A stretch of 64,000 bases of DNA from Devosia sp. A16 (GTDB taxonomy: Bacteria; Pseudomonadota; Alphaproteobacteria; Rhizobiales; Devosiaceae): positions 4,131,501-4,195,500 of the forward strand of contig NZ_CP012945.1 in the NCBI RefSeq assembly GCF_001402915.1, read 5' to 3'. Position numbers and translations under genes: made by a program. This document shows positions 24,533 through 33,777 of the stretch, one piece after another (within the stretch, counting starts at the first letter, position 1; each line of letters opens with the position of its first letter). The notes under the pieces are model-generated. The model saw only the letters and a list, made by a program, of their open reading frames with translations, made no database searches and was not told the DNA's origin.

Positions 24533-25516
24533 ATGGCCGGTAGCGTCAGGTGGGGGATTTTGGCAACCGGCTGGATCGCCGAGCAGTTCGTGAAGGACCT
24601 CAAGCTGCATGGCCATACGGTGACGGCCGTCGGTTCGCGCAGCCAGTCGGCCGCCGACAAGTTCGCGGCTCAGTTCGGCATCTCAACGGCGCATGGCAGC
24701 TACGAAGCGCTCTGTGCCGATCCCGATGTCGACGCGATCTACATCGCGACGCCGCACCCGATGCACGCCAAAAACGCCAAGCTGGCGCTCAGCCATGGCA
24801 AGCACGTGCTGGTCGAGAAAGCCCTCACGGTCAACGCCCGCGAAGCGCAGGAGATCGTTGACCTGGGCGCGAAGAACGGGCTCGTCGTCCTCGAGGCCAT
24901 GTGGACCCGTTTCCTGCCGCATATGGTTCGCATCCGCGAGATCGTCCGCTCCGGCGTGCTGGGGGAGATCCGCTCGGTGGTCGCCGATCATACCCAGGAT
25001 CTGCCCGACGACCCGGCGCACCGGCTCAACGCCCTGGAGCTCGGCGGTGGGGCGCTGCTCGACCTCGGCATCTACCCGATCTCGTTCACCTTCGATGTGC
25101 TGGGCGCGCCCAGGACCATCGCCGCGACAGCGCGGCTCAAGCAGACCGGTGCCGATGGCACCGTCGCCACCATGTTCACCTACGACTCCGGCGCCATCGC
25201 GCTTACCCTGTCGGGCAGCGACACGGCCGGGCGGAACATCGCCACCATCCACGGCACCGAGGGCCGGATCGAGATCGACAAGGTCTGGTACGCGCCCACC
25301 AGCTTCCGCCGCTACGACGCCACCAACGCCCTGGTCGAAGAGTATGTCTCCAGGGTCGAAGGCCGCGGCATGCAGTACCAGGCCGCCGAGCTCGAGCGCC
25401 TGGTTGCGGAAAACAGCATCGCGGGCACCATCCTCTCACCCACCGAGAGCGTCGCCATCATGGCCTGCCTCGATACCATCCGGCAGCAGATTGGGCTCAA
25501 GTACCCGACCGAGTGA
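24533..25516 (+). CDS. Gfo/Idh/MocA-family oxidoreductase
   Basis: A 327-residue NAD(P)-dependent dehydrogenase. The N-terminal Rossmann domain has RWGILATGWIAEQFVKDL (ATGWIA where GxGxxA is usual). The catalytic lysine lies in the KHVLVEKALTVN motif near residue 95. The C-terminal domain has GGGALLDLGIYPI. It resembles the trans-1,2-dihydrobenzene-1,2-diol dehydrogenase-like branch, which accepts sugars or diols. GGGGAGAAGG precedes the ATG at 24533. An aldo-keto reductase follows in the same direction. Confidence 0.9.
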   Translation: MAGSVRWGILATGWIAEQFVKDLKLHGHTVTAVGSRSQSAADKFAAQFGISTAHGSYEALCADPDVDAIYIATPHPMHAKNAKLALSHGKHVLVEKALTVNAREAQEIVDLGAKNGLVVLEAMWTRFLPHMVRIREIVRSGVLGEIRSVVADHTQDLPDDPAHRLNALELGGGALLDLGIYPISFTFDVLGAPRTIAATARLKQTGADGTVATMFTYDSGAIALTLSGSDTAGRNIATIHGTEGRIEIDKVWYAPTSFRRYDATNALVEEYVSRVEGRGMQYQAAELERLVAENSIAGTILSPTESVAIMACLDTIRQQIGLKYPTE

Positions 25517-25592
25517 TCCCGCCGCCTTTACGCCAGGCGGATTTACCTGTTCGATCCGCCCCCTCGATTGCCGAACGATCCGGAGGAAATTG

Positions 25593-26639
25593 ATGAAATA
25601 TCGTTATCTCGGCCGCAGCGGCCTGTTGGTTTCACGCCTTTGCTTGGGCACCATGACATTCGGCAATTCGCAGTGGGGCTGCGATCAGGAGACTTCGAGC
25701 GCCATCGTCAAACGCTTCATCGAAGGCGGCGGCAACTTCATCGACACGGCCAACGGCTATTCGGGTGGCGCCTCGGAGACGATGCTCGGGGTGGCGTTGA
25801 AAGACCATAGCCGCGACCAGCTGGTGATCGCCACCAAGTGCTGGTTCCCCGCCGACCCGGCAGTGACCTCGCGCGGCCTCAGCCGCAAGCATATCGTCGA
25901 GGCCTGCGAGAAGAGCCTGAAGCGGCTCGGTACCGACTATATCGACCTCTACCAGTTCCACGGGCCCGACCCGTATACCCCAATCGAGGAGAGCCTGCGC
26001 GCCGCCGACGACCTGATCCGGGCCGGCAAGGTCCGCTACCTCGGCTGCTCGAACTTCTATGGCTGGCAGATCGCCAAGGCCAACGGCGTCGCCGAGCTCA
26101 AGGGCTACGAGCCGCTGGTCTCCGCCCAGCACCTCTACAACCTGGTCCGCCGCGACATCGAACGCGAGATTTTGCCGGCCTGTGACGACCAGGGCCTCGG
26201 CATGATCTGCTGGAGCCCGCTGGCTGCCGGCATGCTCACGGGCAAGTATCGCGATCAGGCCAAGCCCGACGAGCAATCCCGTATCGGCCAGCAGGCGGCG
26301 ATCACGCTGCCGCGCTACTGGTTCGAGGATTCGCTGAAGATGATCGACAAGGTGGTCGAAGTGGCGGCCCGCCTCGGCCGCACGCCGAGCCAGGTGGCGC
26401 TCAGCTGGCTGCTCGGTGACGTCAGGGTCACCGCCGCCATCATTGGCGCCCGCCGCGTCGATCAGGTGGCCGAAAACCTCGAGGCCGGCGATTTCGATCT
26501 CCCTGCCGATGTGCGCCGGGAACTCACTGACGCCATGCCGCTGAAGCTCGGCTATCCTTACGAGTGGATGAACACCAACCTGCCGGGGACGTTTGGCAAG
26601 GCGGAACTCGAGCCGACGCACACGCAGAGATTGCCTTGA
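25593..26639 (+). CDS. Aldo/keto reductase
   Basis: A 348-residue NADPH-dependent (beta/alpha)8 oxidoreductase. It opens MKYRYLGRSGLLVSRLCLGTMTFG. The catalytic tetrad can be traced as Asp and Tyr in NFIDTANGYSGG, Lys in LVIATKCWF and His in LYQFHGPD. A late cofactor segment reads IIGARRVDQVAENL. It belongs to the AKR11/YajO-like group of general sugar or aldehyde reductases. A good GGAGGAA site precedes the ATG. It probably shares a transcript with the dehydrogenase 76 bases upstream. Confidence 0.9.
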   Translation: MKYRYLGRSGLLVSRLCLGTMTFGNSQWGCDQETSSAIVKRFIEGGGNFIDTANGYSGGASETMLGVALKDHSRDQLVIATKCWFPADPAVTSRGLSRKHIVEACEKSLKRLGTDYIDLYQFHGPDPYTPIEESLRAADDLIRAGKVRYLGCSNFYGWQIAKANGVAELKGYEPLVSAQHLYNLVRRDIEREILPACDDQGLGMICWSPLAAGMLTGKYRDQAKPDEQSRIGQQAAITLPRYWFEDSLKMIDKVVEVAARLGRTPSQVALSWLLGDVRVTAAIIGARRVDQVAENLEAGDFDLPADVRRELTDAMPLKLGYPYEWMNTNLPGTFGKAELEPTHTQRLP

Positions 26640-26660
26640 GCTAGTCACCGGCGGTGCAAT

Positions 26661-26839
26661 GATCCTCCCCCGCGTGGCGGGGGAGGGGGACCACCCGAAG
26701 GGTGGTGGAGGGGGCGGCTAAACCCTAAGTCGCTCGACGCTCAGCGCCGATCGCGCCGCCCATTCCACTTTAGTGCCTTTTGCCGCCCCCTCCACCGCCT
26801 TCGGCGGTCCCCCTCCCCCGCCACGCGGGGGAGGATCAC
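26661..26839. repeat. MITE-like element with about 57-bp inverted ends
   Basis: Each end begins GATCCTCCCCCGCGTGG and runs through GGGGGAGGGGGACC to GGTGGAGGGGGCGGC, in opposite orientations, around a core of about 65 bp. The tips differ between ends, yet each still folds (ACCACCC-GAA-GGGTGGT on the left, ACCGCC-GAA-GGCGGT on the right), which suggests selection on RNA or cruciform structure. It lies between two convergent genes. No coding capacity. Confidence 0.8.
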
Positions 26840-26855
26840 TGAGAGGCCGGCGCCC

Positions 26856-28037
26856 TCAGTTCCAGTCCGGCTCCCCGGCAAACCGGTGCGCGCTGATCCA
26901 GTCCTGATCCAGCTCCACCCCGAGCCCCGGCGCCATCGACACCTGCATCTTGCCATCCCTTACCTGCAGCGGGTTGGGCGAGGCCCATGCGATCGCGTCC
27001 GCCCGCCGCGTGCACTCGATGCGCGGGCAGTTGAACACCGAGGCCGCCAGCTGCTGGCTCGCCGCGTTCATCAGCAACCCACTGACATTGTGCAGCGTGA
27101 TCGGCGTGCGGTAGAGCGCCGCGAGGTCGGCGATCGCCTTGGTCCCGGTGATGCCGCCCGAACTGATGATGTCGGGCTGCAGGCAATCGACCGCCTGGTG
27201 CTGGAGGAACGGCAGCGCCCCCTCGGGCAGCTCGATGTTCTCGCCCGTCATGATCGGGATGTTGGTCGAGCGCCGGAGCGCCAGCCAGTTCTCGGAAAAG
27301 CCGGGCTGCAGCGGGTCCTCGTAGTAGATCGGCTTGATCGCTTCCACCGCCTCGGCCACCGCGATGGCGCTCGGTGCGTCGAGCTCGTTGTGGCAGTGGA
27401 CGATGATGTCGATTTCGTCGCCCAGGTGCTCGCGCGCCAGCTCGTAGGACCGGCGGATCTTGCGGATGTCACCCGGCGACAGGCTCGGCGTGTATTCCTG
27501 CATCGGTATACCGATGGCGTCGTGGATATCGACCTTGAACGTCCTGAAGCCGTGCGGATCCGACTTGAGGTCGGCGGCTGCTTCGGCCCAGGCGCCGGCA
27601 TCGGTCAGGTCGAAATGCGGGCAGTGCGAATAGAGTTCGAGTTCGGTGCGGAAGGCCCCGCCGAGCAGCTTGCACACCGGCTGCCGCAACAGTTTCCCGG
27701 CGAGGTCCCACAGTGCCATGTCGAGGCCCGAGCAGATCATGATGTGCGCCGGACGCTGACGATAGGCGTAGAACAGGTTGTGGTGGTGCACCCCGATATC
27801 GAGCGGGTCCTTGCCGATCAGCTGGAGATGCGGCAGCCGCGCGCCGCCCTCGGCATGGGTGAGAAGCGCGGCGCGCACCAGATCGCCATCGAGGTCGCCG
27901 CACTCGCCATAGCCGGAGATACCGGCATCGGTGTCGATGCGGACGAGGCAGAAGCCGCTGTCGAGCCGCAACGCCTTGATCGCGGTGATCCGCGCCTGGC
28001 CGCGGTCTCCCTCGGACAGATGACCCACACTCGACAT
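26856..28037 (-). CDS. Enolase-superfamily (mandelate racemase/muconate lactonizing-like) protein
   Basis: A 393-residue protein with the enolase-type capping domain (ITAIKALRL...FCLVRIDTDAGISGYGEC) and a TIM barrel. The second and third metal ligands are in YYEDPL and MTGENIE, and LHNVSG supplies a late histidine. Where sugar-acid dehydratases have an aspartate as first metal ligand, this protein reads IIVHCHNELD, with histidine; this may be typical of its subfamily. Likely an acid-sugar dehydratase or relative; substrate unknown. GGAGGGGA precedes the ATG. Last gene of a five-gene operon that starts at 32223. Confidence 0.85.
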   Translation of the reverse strand: MSSVGHLSEGDRGQARITAIKALRLDSGFCLVRIDTDAGISGYGECGDLDGDLVRAALLTHAEGGARLPHLQLIGKDPLDIGVHHHNLFYAYRQRPAHIMICSGLDMALWDLAGKLLRQPVCKLLGGAFRTELELYSHCPHFDLTDAGAWAEAAADLKSDPHGFRTFKVDIHDAIGIPMQEYTPSLSPGDIRKIRRSYELAREHLGDEIDIIVHCHNELDAPSAIAVAEAVEAIKPIYYEDPLQPGFSENWLALRRSTNIPIMTGENIELPEGALPFLQHQAVDCLQPDIISSGGITGTKAIADLAALYRTPITLHNVSGLLMNAASQQLAASVFNCPRIECTRRADAIAWASPNPLQVRDGKMQVSMAPGLGVELDQDWISAHRFAGEPDWN

Positions 28038-28096
28038 GGCAAATCCCCTCCCTTTTGTCGCCCTCTATAGCGGGGAGGGGAGTGACGGCAAAGCCG

Positions 28097-29446
28097 TCAG
28101 ATGCCTCGCGCGCCGCGTTGCGGGATGTCGAGCCCCAGATGCGAGCGCAGCGTCGTGCCTTCGTATTCAGTGCGGAACAGCCCGCGCTGCTGCAGGATCG
28201 GCACCACGTCCGAGAAAAACAGGCCCGAGCCCTCGGGGTGATAGGTCGGCATCACCACATAGCCATCGCAGGCGTCGGCGAGGAAGCGCTCCGCCATCTG
28301 GTCGGCGATCTGCTCGGGGCTGCCGGTCAGCGTCCAGTGACCGTCGGAACGGCCGGTGAGCTTCACCAGTTCACGCAGCGTCCAGCCGTCGTTGAGCGTC
28401 AGGTCGGCAAAGATCTTGTAGCGGCTCTGCCGGCCCTGCACCGCCGAGACATCCGGCAGCGCCTCACGCGGGATCGGCTTGTCGAGATCGAACGCCGAGA
28501 GGTCGACCCCGGGGATATAGCTGTTGAGCTTCCTCAGCGACGCCTTGATGTCGATGAATTCGCCCAGCTCCCGTTCGGTCGCCTTAGCTTCCGCCTCGGT
28601 GGCCCCGATGATCGGAGTGATGCCGAGCAGCAGCTTCACCCGGCGCGGGTCGCGGCCGGCGGCAGCGACACGGGCGCGCATGTCATGGGCAAATTCGAGG
28701 CTGTCCTCCAGCGTCTGCTGCGCCGTGAACACACCCTCGGCGGTCTGGGCGGCAAAGCCACGACCGATCGGCGAGGCGCCGGCCTGGAACAGCACCGGCC
28801 AGCCCTGCGGCGGGCGCTGGATATTGAGCGGTCCGGTCACGTCGAAGAACTTGCCGTGAAAGTCGGTGGGGCGGATGTCGCCGACATCGGCAAACCGGCC
28901 GCCGGCACGATCGATCTTCAGCGTCTGCTGGTCCCAGCTGTCCCACAGGCGCTTGGCGATCTCGACGAACTCGGCTGCCTGCGCATAGCGCACATCCTGG
29001 TCGGGCAGGGGCGTCGCACCGTAGTTCTTTTCGCCGGTCGCCGAGGTGACGATGTTCCAGCCGGCGCGGCCGCCCGAAGCGCGATCGAGCGAGGCGAACT
29101 GCCGCGCCACGGTGTAGGGCTCGGAGAAACTGGTCGAAACGCTGGAGACCAGCCCGACGCGGCTGGTGAACGCCGCGAGGTATGAGGTCAGCACCACCGG
29201 CTCGAAGGCGTTGAGCACCGGGTTTACCCCCAGCGCCTTGGGGTCGAGGGACGGGATATCGGCAAAGAAGATCGCGTCGATCTTGGCCGCCTCGGCGGCC
29301 TGCGCGAACGCCACATAGAAGCCGGGCGTATTGGCGAGCTCGATATTGCTGCCGTTGCGCCGCCAGGCCCCCTGGTGGTTGCCGCCGCCGGAAACGAGCA
29401 CGGCTATGTTCATCTTGTCATTGCCGGTTGGCCGGGCGCTGGACAT
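28097..29446 (-). CDS. NtaA/SnaA/DszA-type FMN-dependent monooxygenase
   Basis: A 449-residue bacterial-luciferase-like (LLM class) monooxygenase. Motifs include AEAAKIDAIFFADIP, SLDRASGGRAGWNIVTS (flavin phosphate site), QAAEFVEIAKRLWDSWD, the GPLNIQRPPQGWPVLFQAGAS stretch and a late VMPTYHPEGSGLFFSDVVPILQQRGLFR. Enzymes of this branch oxidise nitrilotriacetate, dibenzothiophene sulfone and other N- or S-containing compounds with FMNH2 from a separate reductase, which is not encoded here. Beside an ABC importer it suggests scavenging of an organosulfur or amino compound. The start among TTG 29461, ATG 29446 and ATG 29413 is uncertain. Confidence 0.85.
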   Translation of the reverse strand: MSSARPTGNDKMNIAVLVSGGGNHQGAWRRNGSNIELANTPGFYVAFAQAAEAAKIDAIFFADIPSLDPKALGVNPVLNAFEPVVLTSYLAAFTSRVGLVSSVSTSFSEPYTVARQFASLDRASGGRAGWNIVTSATGEKNYGATPLPDQDVRYAQAAEFVEIAKRLWDSWDQQTLKIDRAGGRFADVGDIRPTDFHGKFFDVTGPLNIQRPPQGWPVLFQAGASPIGRGFAAQTAEGVFTAQQTLEDSLEFAHDMRARVAAAGRDPRRVKLLLGITPIIGATEAEAKATERELGEFIDIKASLRKLNSYIPGVDLSAFDLDKPIPREALPDVSAVQGRQSRYKIFADLTLNDGWTLRELVKLTGRSDGHWTLTGSPEQIADQMAERFLADACDGYVVMPTYHPEGSGLFFSDVVPILQQRGLFRTEYEGTTLRSHLGLDIPQRGARGI

Positions 29447-29518
29447 GGTCGAAATACCCAATGGAAATGAGGCGGGCGCCGGCGGTTGCCGGCGCCCTGG
29501 TCTGGATTACCGGCGCGA

Positions 29519-30442
29519 TCAGCTCTTCGGCTTGGGTTGCACCCAGTTCGAGGCGTTCTGGCCGATATTGACGCCCGGCGCGTCGAGCTTGAGGTCGGTA
29601 ATGTTGTAGGCGGCGAGGATCTCGGCGTATTTGCCGTTGTCGAACAGGATCTTCAGCGCCGCCTCGATGGCGTTGGCCAGTTCCGTGTTCCCCTTGTCGA
29701 CGATGAAGCCGATATAGAGGTCGCCCAGCTCGGGCGCCGGGACCAGGATCTGGCCTGGATTGAGCCCCGCCGCCTCACGGTAGCGGCCCACCGCAGTGGC
29801 CGAAATGTCGGCGCGCGGCAGTCGGCCGGATTGGATAGCCTGGTCCTTGGCGGTGGCATCGGGGAACTCGATGAAGTTCGCCGGCTTCAGCCCCTTGCTC
29901 TCGCACTGCGACAGCGCCTTGAAGATGATGTTGGTGGTGCCCTGCACGATCCCGAGGTCGCGGCCGCAGAGGTCGAACACCGTCTTGATGCTGTCCTTGT
30001 CGGCTTCATCGATCAGGAGCTGGAAGGTCAGCCGGGTATGGTCGATGAAGTCCACCTGCTCGCGGCGCAGGTCGTTGTCGCCGAGATCGCCCAGCGACAC
30101 ATCCGAACGCCCCGACTTCACCCCGGCGATCAACTGCTGAAACGGCGCTTCGGTGTAGACTGGCTTCACCCCGAGGATCTCGCTCACCGCGTTGAACAGC
30201 TCGATCTCGTAGCCGGTGAACTCGGTCGTGCCTTCCTTGAAGAACGAGTGCGGTGCATAGACCGTCGAGGCGCCGACATTCAGCACGCCGGCATCGCGGT
30301 ATTTGGCCGGCAGCAGGGCACGGGCGGCTTCGGCCGCGGCATCCTGGGCGAAGGCCGGTGCGGCCAGCAGCGGCGCCGCCACCGCGAGCGTCAGGGCGGC
30401 GGCGCGTAGCCCTTTGGTTACCAGTATCGAAAGCTTGGTCAC
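29519..30442 (-). CDS. Polar amino-acid-type ABC substrate-binding protein
   Basis: A 307-residue family 3 periplasmic binding protein. Signal peptide: LRAAALTLAVAAPLLAAPAFAQ. The mature part shows GVLNVGASTVYAPHSFF, FTGYEIELFNAVSEILGVKPVY, AGVKSGRSDVSLGDLGDNDLRREQVDFIDH and a late DLYIGFIVDKGNTELANAIEAALKILFDNGKYAEILAAYNI. It delivers a small zwitterionic or sulfur-containing ligand to the permease encoded upstream in the operon. The monooxygenase partner suggests the ligand is oxidised after import. Confidence 0.9.
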   Translation of the reverse strand: MTKLSILVTKGLRAAALTLAVAAPLLAAPAFAQDAAAEAARALLPAKYRDAGVLNVGASTVYAPHSFFKEGTTEFTGYEIELFNAVSEILGVKPVYTEAPFQQLIAGVKSGRSDVSLGDLGDNDLRREQVDFIDHTRLTFQLLIDEADKDSIKTVFDLCGRDLGIVQGTTNIIFKALSQCESKGLKPANFIEFPDATAKDQAIQSGRLPRADISATAVGRYREAAGLNPGQILVPAPELGDLYIGFIVDKGNTELANAIEAALKILFDNGKYAEILAAYNITDLKLDAPGVNIGQNASNWVQPKPKS

Positions 30443-30484
30443 GATCAGTCTCTTCCTTGCATGAGGGGCCCCCGGCCCGGTGGT

Positions 30485-31321
30485 TCAGGCGTGGCCGCGC
30501 CGGCCCTCGGCCGGGGCGAACCTGAAATGATCCCTGAGGAACTCGGCAGTGCGCGGCTGGCGCGGTCGGCTGAAGATCTCGCTCGCCGGTCCGTCCTCGA
30601 TGATGCGGCCGGCATCCATCACCGCGATGCGGTCGCCGGCTTCCTCGGCGAAGCGCATCTCGTGGGTGACGACCACCATGGTCATGCCGTCGCTGGCCAG
30701 CGCCTGCATGACCCCCAGCACTTCGCCCACCAGTTCGGGGTCGAGCGCGCTGGTCGCCTCGTCGAACAGCATTACCTTGGGGGTCATCGCCAGCGCCCGT
30801 GCGATGGCGGCGCGCTGCTGCTGCCCGCCGGAGAGCTGGCTGGGATAGCTGTCATGCTTGTCGGCGAGCCCGACCCGCGACAGCAGGTCCGTCGCCGCGC
30901 GCACCGCCGCGCTGCGGCCCACACCCAGCACCTGTACCGGACCCTCGATGACGTTCTCCAGCACCGTGCGGTGCGAGAACAGGTTCACATGCTGTGACAC
31001 CAGCCCGACCCGGCTGCGGAATGCCGCGGCTTCCCGTCCGCTCCACGGCTTCAGCACGCCGTTGCGTTCGGTGTAACCCACCCGGGTTTCGTCCAGCACC
31101 ACGGCGCCGCTGTCGAAATCCGTGAGCCCATTGAGGCACCGGAGCAGGGTGCTCTTGCCCGAGCCGGACGGCCCGATGATGCAGCGCACTTCGCCCTGCC
31201 GGACATCGAGGTTGACCCCATCCAGCACCCGGTTGGCGCCATAGGCTTTGGTGACGTTGCGCACGCGGATCAGCGCCGGTACCTCGGCGGCGACCCGGAT
31301 ATCGGGCGGGGAGAAGTTCAT
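30485..31321 (-). CDS. Polar amino-acid-type ABC transporter ATPase
   Basis: A 278-residue GlnQ-like ATPase: Walker [19 protein letters not shown]-loop [12 protein letters not shown], signature [17 protein letters not shown], Walker [15 protein letters not shown] and H-loop [12 protein letters not shown]. The Q-loop phenylalanine of GMVFQ is replaced by serine. The ATG at 31321 overlaps the permease stop (ATGA). The frame is open upstream as well, but that part lies inside the permease gene and is not coding. Confidence 0.92.
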   Translation of the reverse strand: MNFSPPDIRVAAEVPALIRVRNVTKAYGANRVLDGVNLDVRQGEVRCIIGPSGSGKSTLLRCLNGLTDFDSGAVVLDETRVGYTERNGVLKPWSGREAAAFRSRVGLVSQHVNLFSHRTVLENVIEGPVQVLGVGRSAAVRAATDLLSRVGLADKHDSYPSQLSGGQQQRAAIARALAMTPKVMLFDEATSALDPELVGEVLGVMQALASDGMTMVVVTHEMRFAEEAGDRIAVMDAGRIIEDGPASEIFSRPRQPRTAEFLRDHFRFAPAEGRRGHA

Positions 31322-32223
31322 CGCGCCACCCCGGCCGAAAACCGCCGCTCCAGCAGGCCCTGCACGAAGGTGAACACGATGGTCAGCACCAGGTACCAGA
31401 TGCTGGCGACGATCAGCAGCGGGATCACCTGGTAGTTGCTGGCATAGATGCCCTGCGCCCGGGTCATCAGGTCGCCGACTCCCACCACCGACACCAGCGA
31501 AGTCGCCTTCAGCAGGTTGATCATGTCGTTGCCGAGCGGCGGGATGATCGATTTGGCCGCCTGGGGCGCGACCACCCGGCGGAACGCTTTGGCGCGCGTC
31601 ATCCCCAGCGCGATCGCAGCCTCGACCTGGCCCGGCTGCACCGACAGCAGCCCGCCGCGGATGATCTCGCCCATATAGGCGGCCTGGTTGAGGCCTATGG
31701 CGATCAGGCACGCCACCAGCGGGCTCACCAGCACGTTAGTGTCGCCATAAAGCCCGATATCGGTGAACGGGATGCCGAAGCCGAGCTGCGGAAAGAACGT
31801 GCCGAGATTGTACCAGATGAGGATTTGCACCAGCAGCGGCACGGCCCGGAACAGCCCGAGATAGCCGACTGCGATGGTCTTGAGCAGTGGGTTGGACGAC
31901 ATCCGCATCAGCGCGATCACCAGCCCGCCGACGAGCCCGATCACCGCCGAGAGGAAGGTGATAAGCAGCGTCGTCAGCAAGCCCGAGAGAATGATGGGTG
32001 CAGTGAGGAACTTGCCGATCGAATCCCAGCGCATCGCCGGGTTGGTGGCGACCACCGACACTGCGTAGGCGGCAACCAGCACCGCCAAACCCCAGACGAG
32101 GCCGCTTCGAACCAGATGTGCAAAGCCTGAGCGCGGCCGCTCCACGGGCCGCTCTTCGAGCGGCACGTCGGTGCGTTCGGCGATATCGAGCGTCAGTGGC
32201 GTCAAACCAGGCCCCCGCTGCAT
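31318..32223 (-). CDS. Polar amino-acid-type ABC permease
   Basis: A 301-residue HisM/GlnP-family permease. After a 45-residue cytoplasmic N-terminus come about six transmembrane helices. The coupling motif is [48 protein letters not shown] (EAA loop). It is the only permease gene here, so the channel is probably a homodimer. First gene of the operon permease-ATPase-binding protein-monooxygenase-enolase-like. Its promoter must lie in the 185-bp gap shared with the divergent FAD protein, which has AT-rich sequence around 32240-32272. Confidence 0.92.
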   Translation of the reverse strand: MQRGPGLTPLTLDIAERTDVPLEERPVERPRSGFAHLVRSGLVWGLAVLVAAYAVSVVATNPAMRWDSIGKFLTAPIILSGLLTTLLITFLSAVIGLVGGLVIALMRMSSNPLLKTIAVGYLGLFRAVPLLVQILIWYNLGTFFPQLGFGIPFTDIGLYGDTNVLVSPLVACLIAIGLNQAAYMGEIIRGGLLSVQPGQVEAAIALGMTRAKAFRRVVAPQAAKSIIPPLGNDMINLLKATSLVSVVGVGDLMTRAQGIYASNYQVIPLLIVASIWYLVLTIVFTFVQGLLERRFSAGVAR

Positions 32224-32408
32224 CCCGACAGGATACAGTGTTGATTAAATCGACTGGATTAGTAGTCTATACGTCCAAACCGGTCGAGGAACTCCGGCAG
32301 CGCGCCGGTCGCAGGTGACGAAAAAACCTGCCCTCGGAGAACGTTAGCTTAGGACGGACGTTTCAATCGGGACGTTTTGCGTCGTGACCAGGCCACAAGG
32401 AAACACGC

Positions 32409-33773
32409 ATGAACGAAGCGCATCCACGCCTCTCCATTCTCATTGTCGGCGGCGGCGCCAGCGGCGTGCTGCTTGCCGCGCATCTGTTGCGCAGCGCTGC
32501 CGATACTCGCGTCACGCTGGTCGAGAAGCGCCCGAGCCTCGGTCGCGGCGTGGCCTATTCGACCCGGCAACTCGATCACGTGCTGAACGTCGCCGCCCCG
32601 GGCATGAGCGCCTTCGCCGACGATCCGGATCACTTCTGGCGCTGGCTGCGCGAGCGGAAACTGGTAACAGAAGGCGAACGGTTCGTCTTTGTCCCGCGCC
32701 GGCATTATGGCAGCTACCTGGCCGACGTGCTGGCCGAGGTCGAAGCGGCGGCCCCTGGCCGCCTGCACATCGTCCATGACGAGTGCATCGACATCCTGAC
32801 CACGGGGGCAGGGGTGGAAGCCAGGCTCCAGGGCGGCGCCAGCCTGATGGCGCACGTCGCGGTCCTGGCGGTGGGGCACGAAACCAATCCGGCCCGTGCC
32901 AAGGGAATTGCCGTCCGCGTCGGCTCCGACGCCGATACGCCGCTTGATCCCGAGGCCGCGGTGCTGCTGCTCGGCTCGGGCCTGTCGATGGTCGATGCCT
33001 GGCTGTCGCTGGCCGAGGCGCGACATCGCGGCCCGATCACCGTCGTCTCGCGCCACGGCCTCCTGCCCAAGTCGCATCGGCAAGTGTTGCCGATCCCGCT
33101 CGAGGCCGCCGACGTGCCGTTCGGCACCGAGCTCCACTACTTCACCGCCTGGTTTCGCGACCTGGTCGAGGAAGCGGCCGGACGCGGTGAGGATTGGCGC
33201 AGCGTCGTCGATGCACTGCGGCCGTTCAACCAGCGCATCTGGCAGAACTGGTCGCTCGGCTCGCGTCGCCGCTTTCTCAGCCATGTCAGGCCGTTCTGGA
33301 ACATCCACCGCCACCGCCTGCCACCGGAGCTGCATGCGCGCCTCGAGCAGGCGGTGGGGGCAGGGCAGGTCCGGCTGGTCGCCGGCACCTACCTGGACAT
33401 CGAGCGGCGCGGCGCCGAAGTCCGCGCCACCGTGCGTCGCAAGGGTGCCAGCAATCTCACCTTTTTCGACGTTGCCCGGGTCTACGATTGCGGCGGCATC
33501 AGCGTCGATGTCGAGCACTCGAGCAACCCGACGATCCGCGCGCTGCTCTCCCGCGGCGACATCCGGCCCGATCCGCTGCACATCGGCCTCGAGGTGGACG
33601 CCGAATGCCGCACGATCGACCGCTTCGGCACCCCATCCGACCGGCTGCTGGCGGTAGGCCCGCTCACGCGCGGCACCTTCTTCGAGATCGAGGCGATACC
33701 CGATATCCGAGTGCAGTGCGCGGACCTGGCGGCAAGGCTGGCGCTGGAAACGCTCCGCCGACCTCAAGGCTGA
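32409..33773 (+). CDS. FAD/NAD(P)-binding protein
   Basis: A 454-residue flavoprotein. The N-terminal dinucleotide-binding motif is LSILIVGGGASGVLLAAHLL. HVLNVAAPGMSAFADDPDHFWRWL is the typical signature of the FAD-NAD(P)-binding family that includes HpyO-like and cyclic-imide-linked proteins. A second Rossmann stretch reads VLLLGSGLSMVDAWLSL. The LLAVGPLTRGTFFEIEAIPDIRVQ ending is also family-like. The reaction is unknown. AAGGAAA precedes the ATG. It is divergent from the amino-acid-type ABC operon and may be co-regulated. Confidence 0.85.
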   Translation: MNEAHPRLSILIVGGGASGVLLAAHLLRSAADTRVTLVEKRPSLGRGVAYSTRQLDHVLNVAAPGMSAFADDPDHFWRWLRERKLVTEGERFVFVPRRHYGSYLADVLAEVEAAAPGRLHIVHDECIDILTTGAGVEARLQGGASLMAHVAVLAVGHETNPARAKGIAVRVGSDADTPLDPEAAVLLLGSGLSMVDAWLSLAEARHRGPITVVSRHGLLPKSHRQVLPIPLEAADVPFGTELHYFTAWFRDLVEEAAGRGEDWRSVVDALRPFNQRIWQNWSLGSRRRFLSHVRPFWNIHRHRLPPELHARLEQAVGAGQVRLVAGTYLDIERRGAEVRATVRRKGASNLTFFDVARVYDCGGISVDVEHSSNPTIRALLSRGDIRPDPLHIGLEVDAECRTIDRFGTPSDRLLAVGPLTRGTFFEIEAIPDIRVQCADLAARLALETLRRPQG

Positions 33774-33777
33774 ACGG

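Noticed and set aside
26661-26839. Short palindromic repeats considered as a CRISPR array
   Set aside because: There are only two inverted units and no regularly spaced direct repeats or spacers.
30485-31711. Extended 408-codon version of the amino-acid ABC ATPase
   Set aside because: The extra N-terminus lies inside the permease gene in another frame. The ATG at 31321 overlapping the permease stop gives the normal ATPase length.
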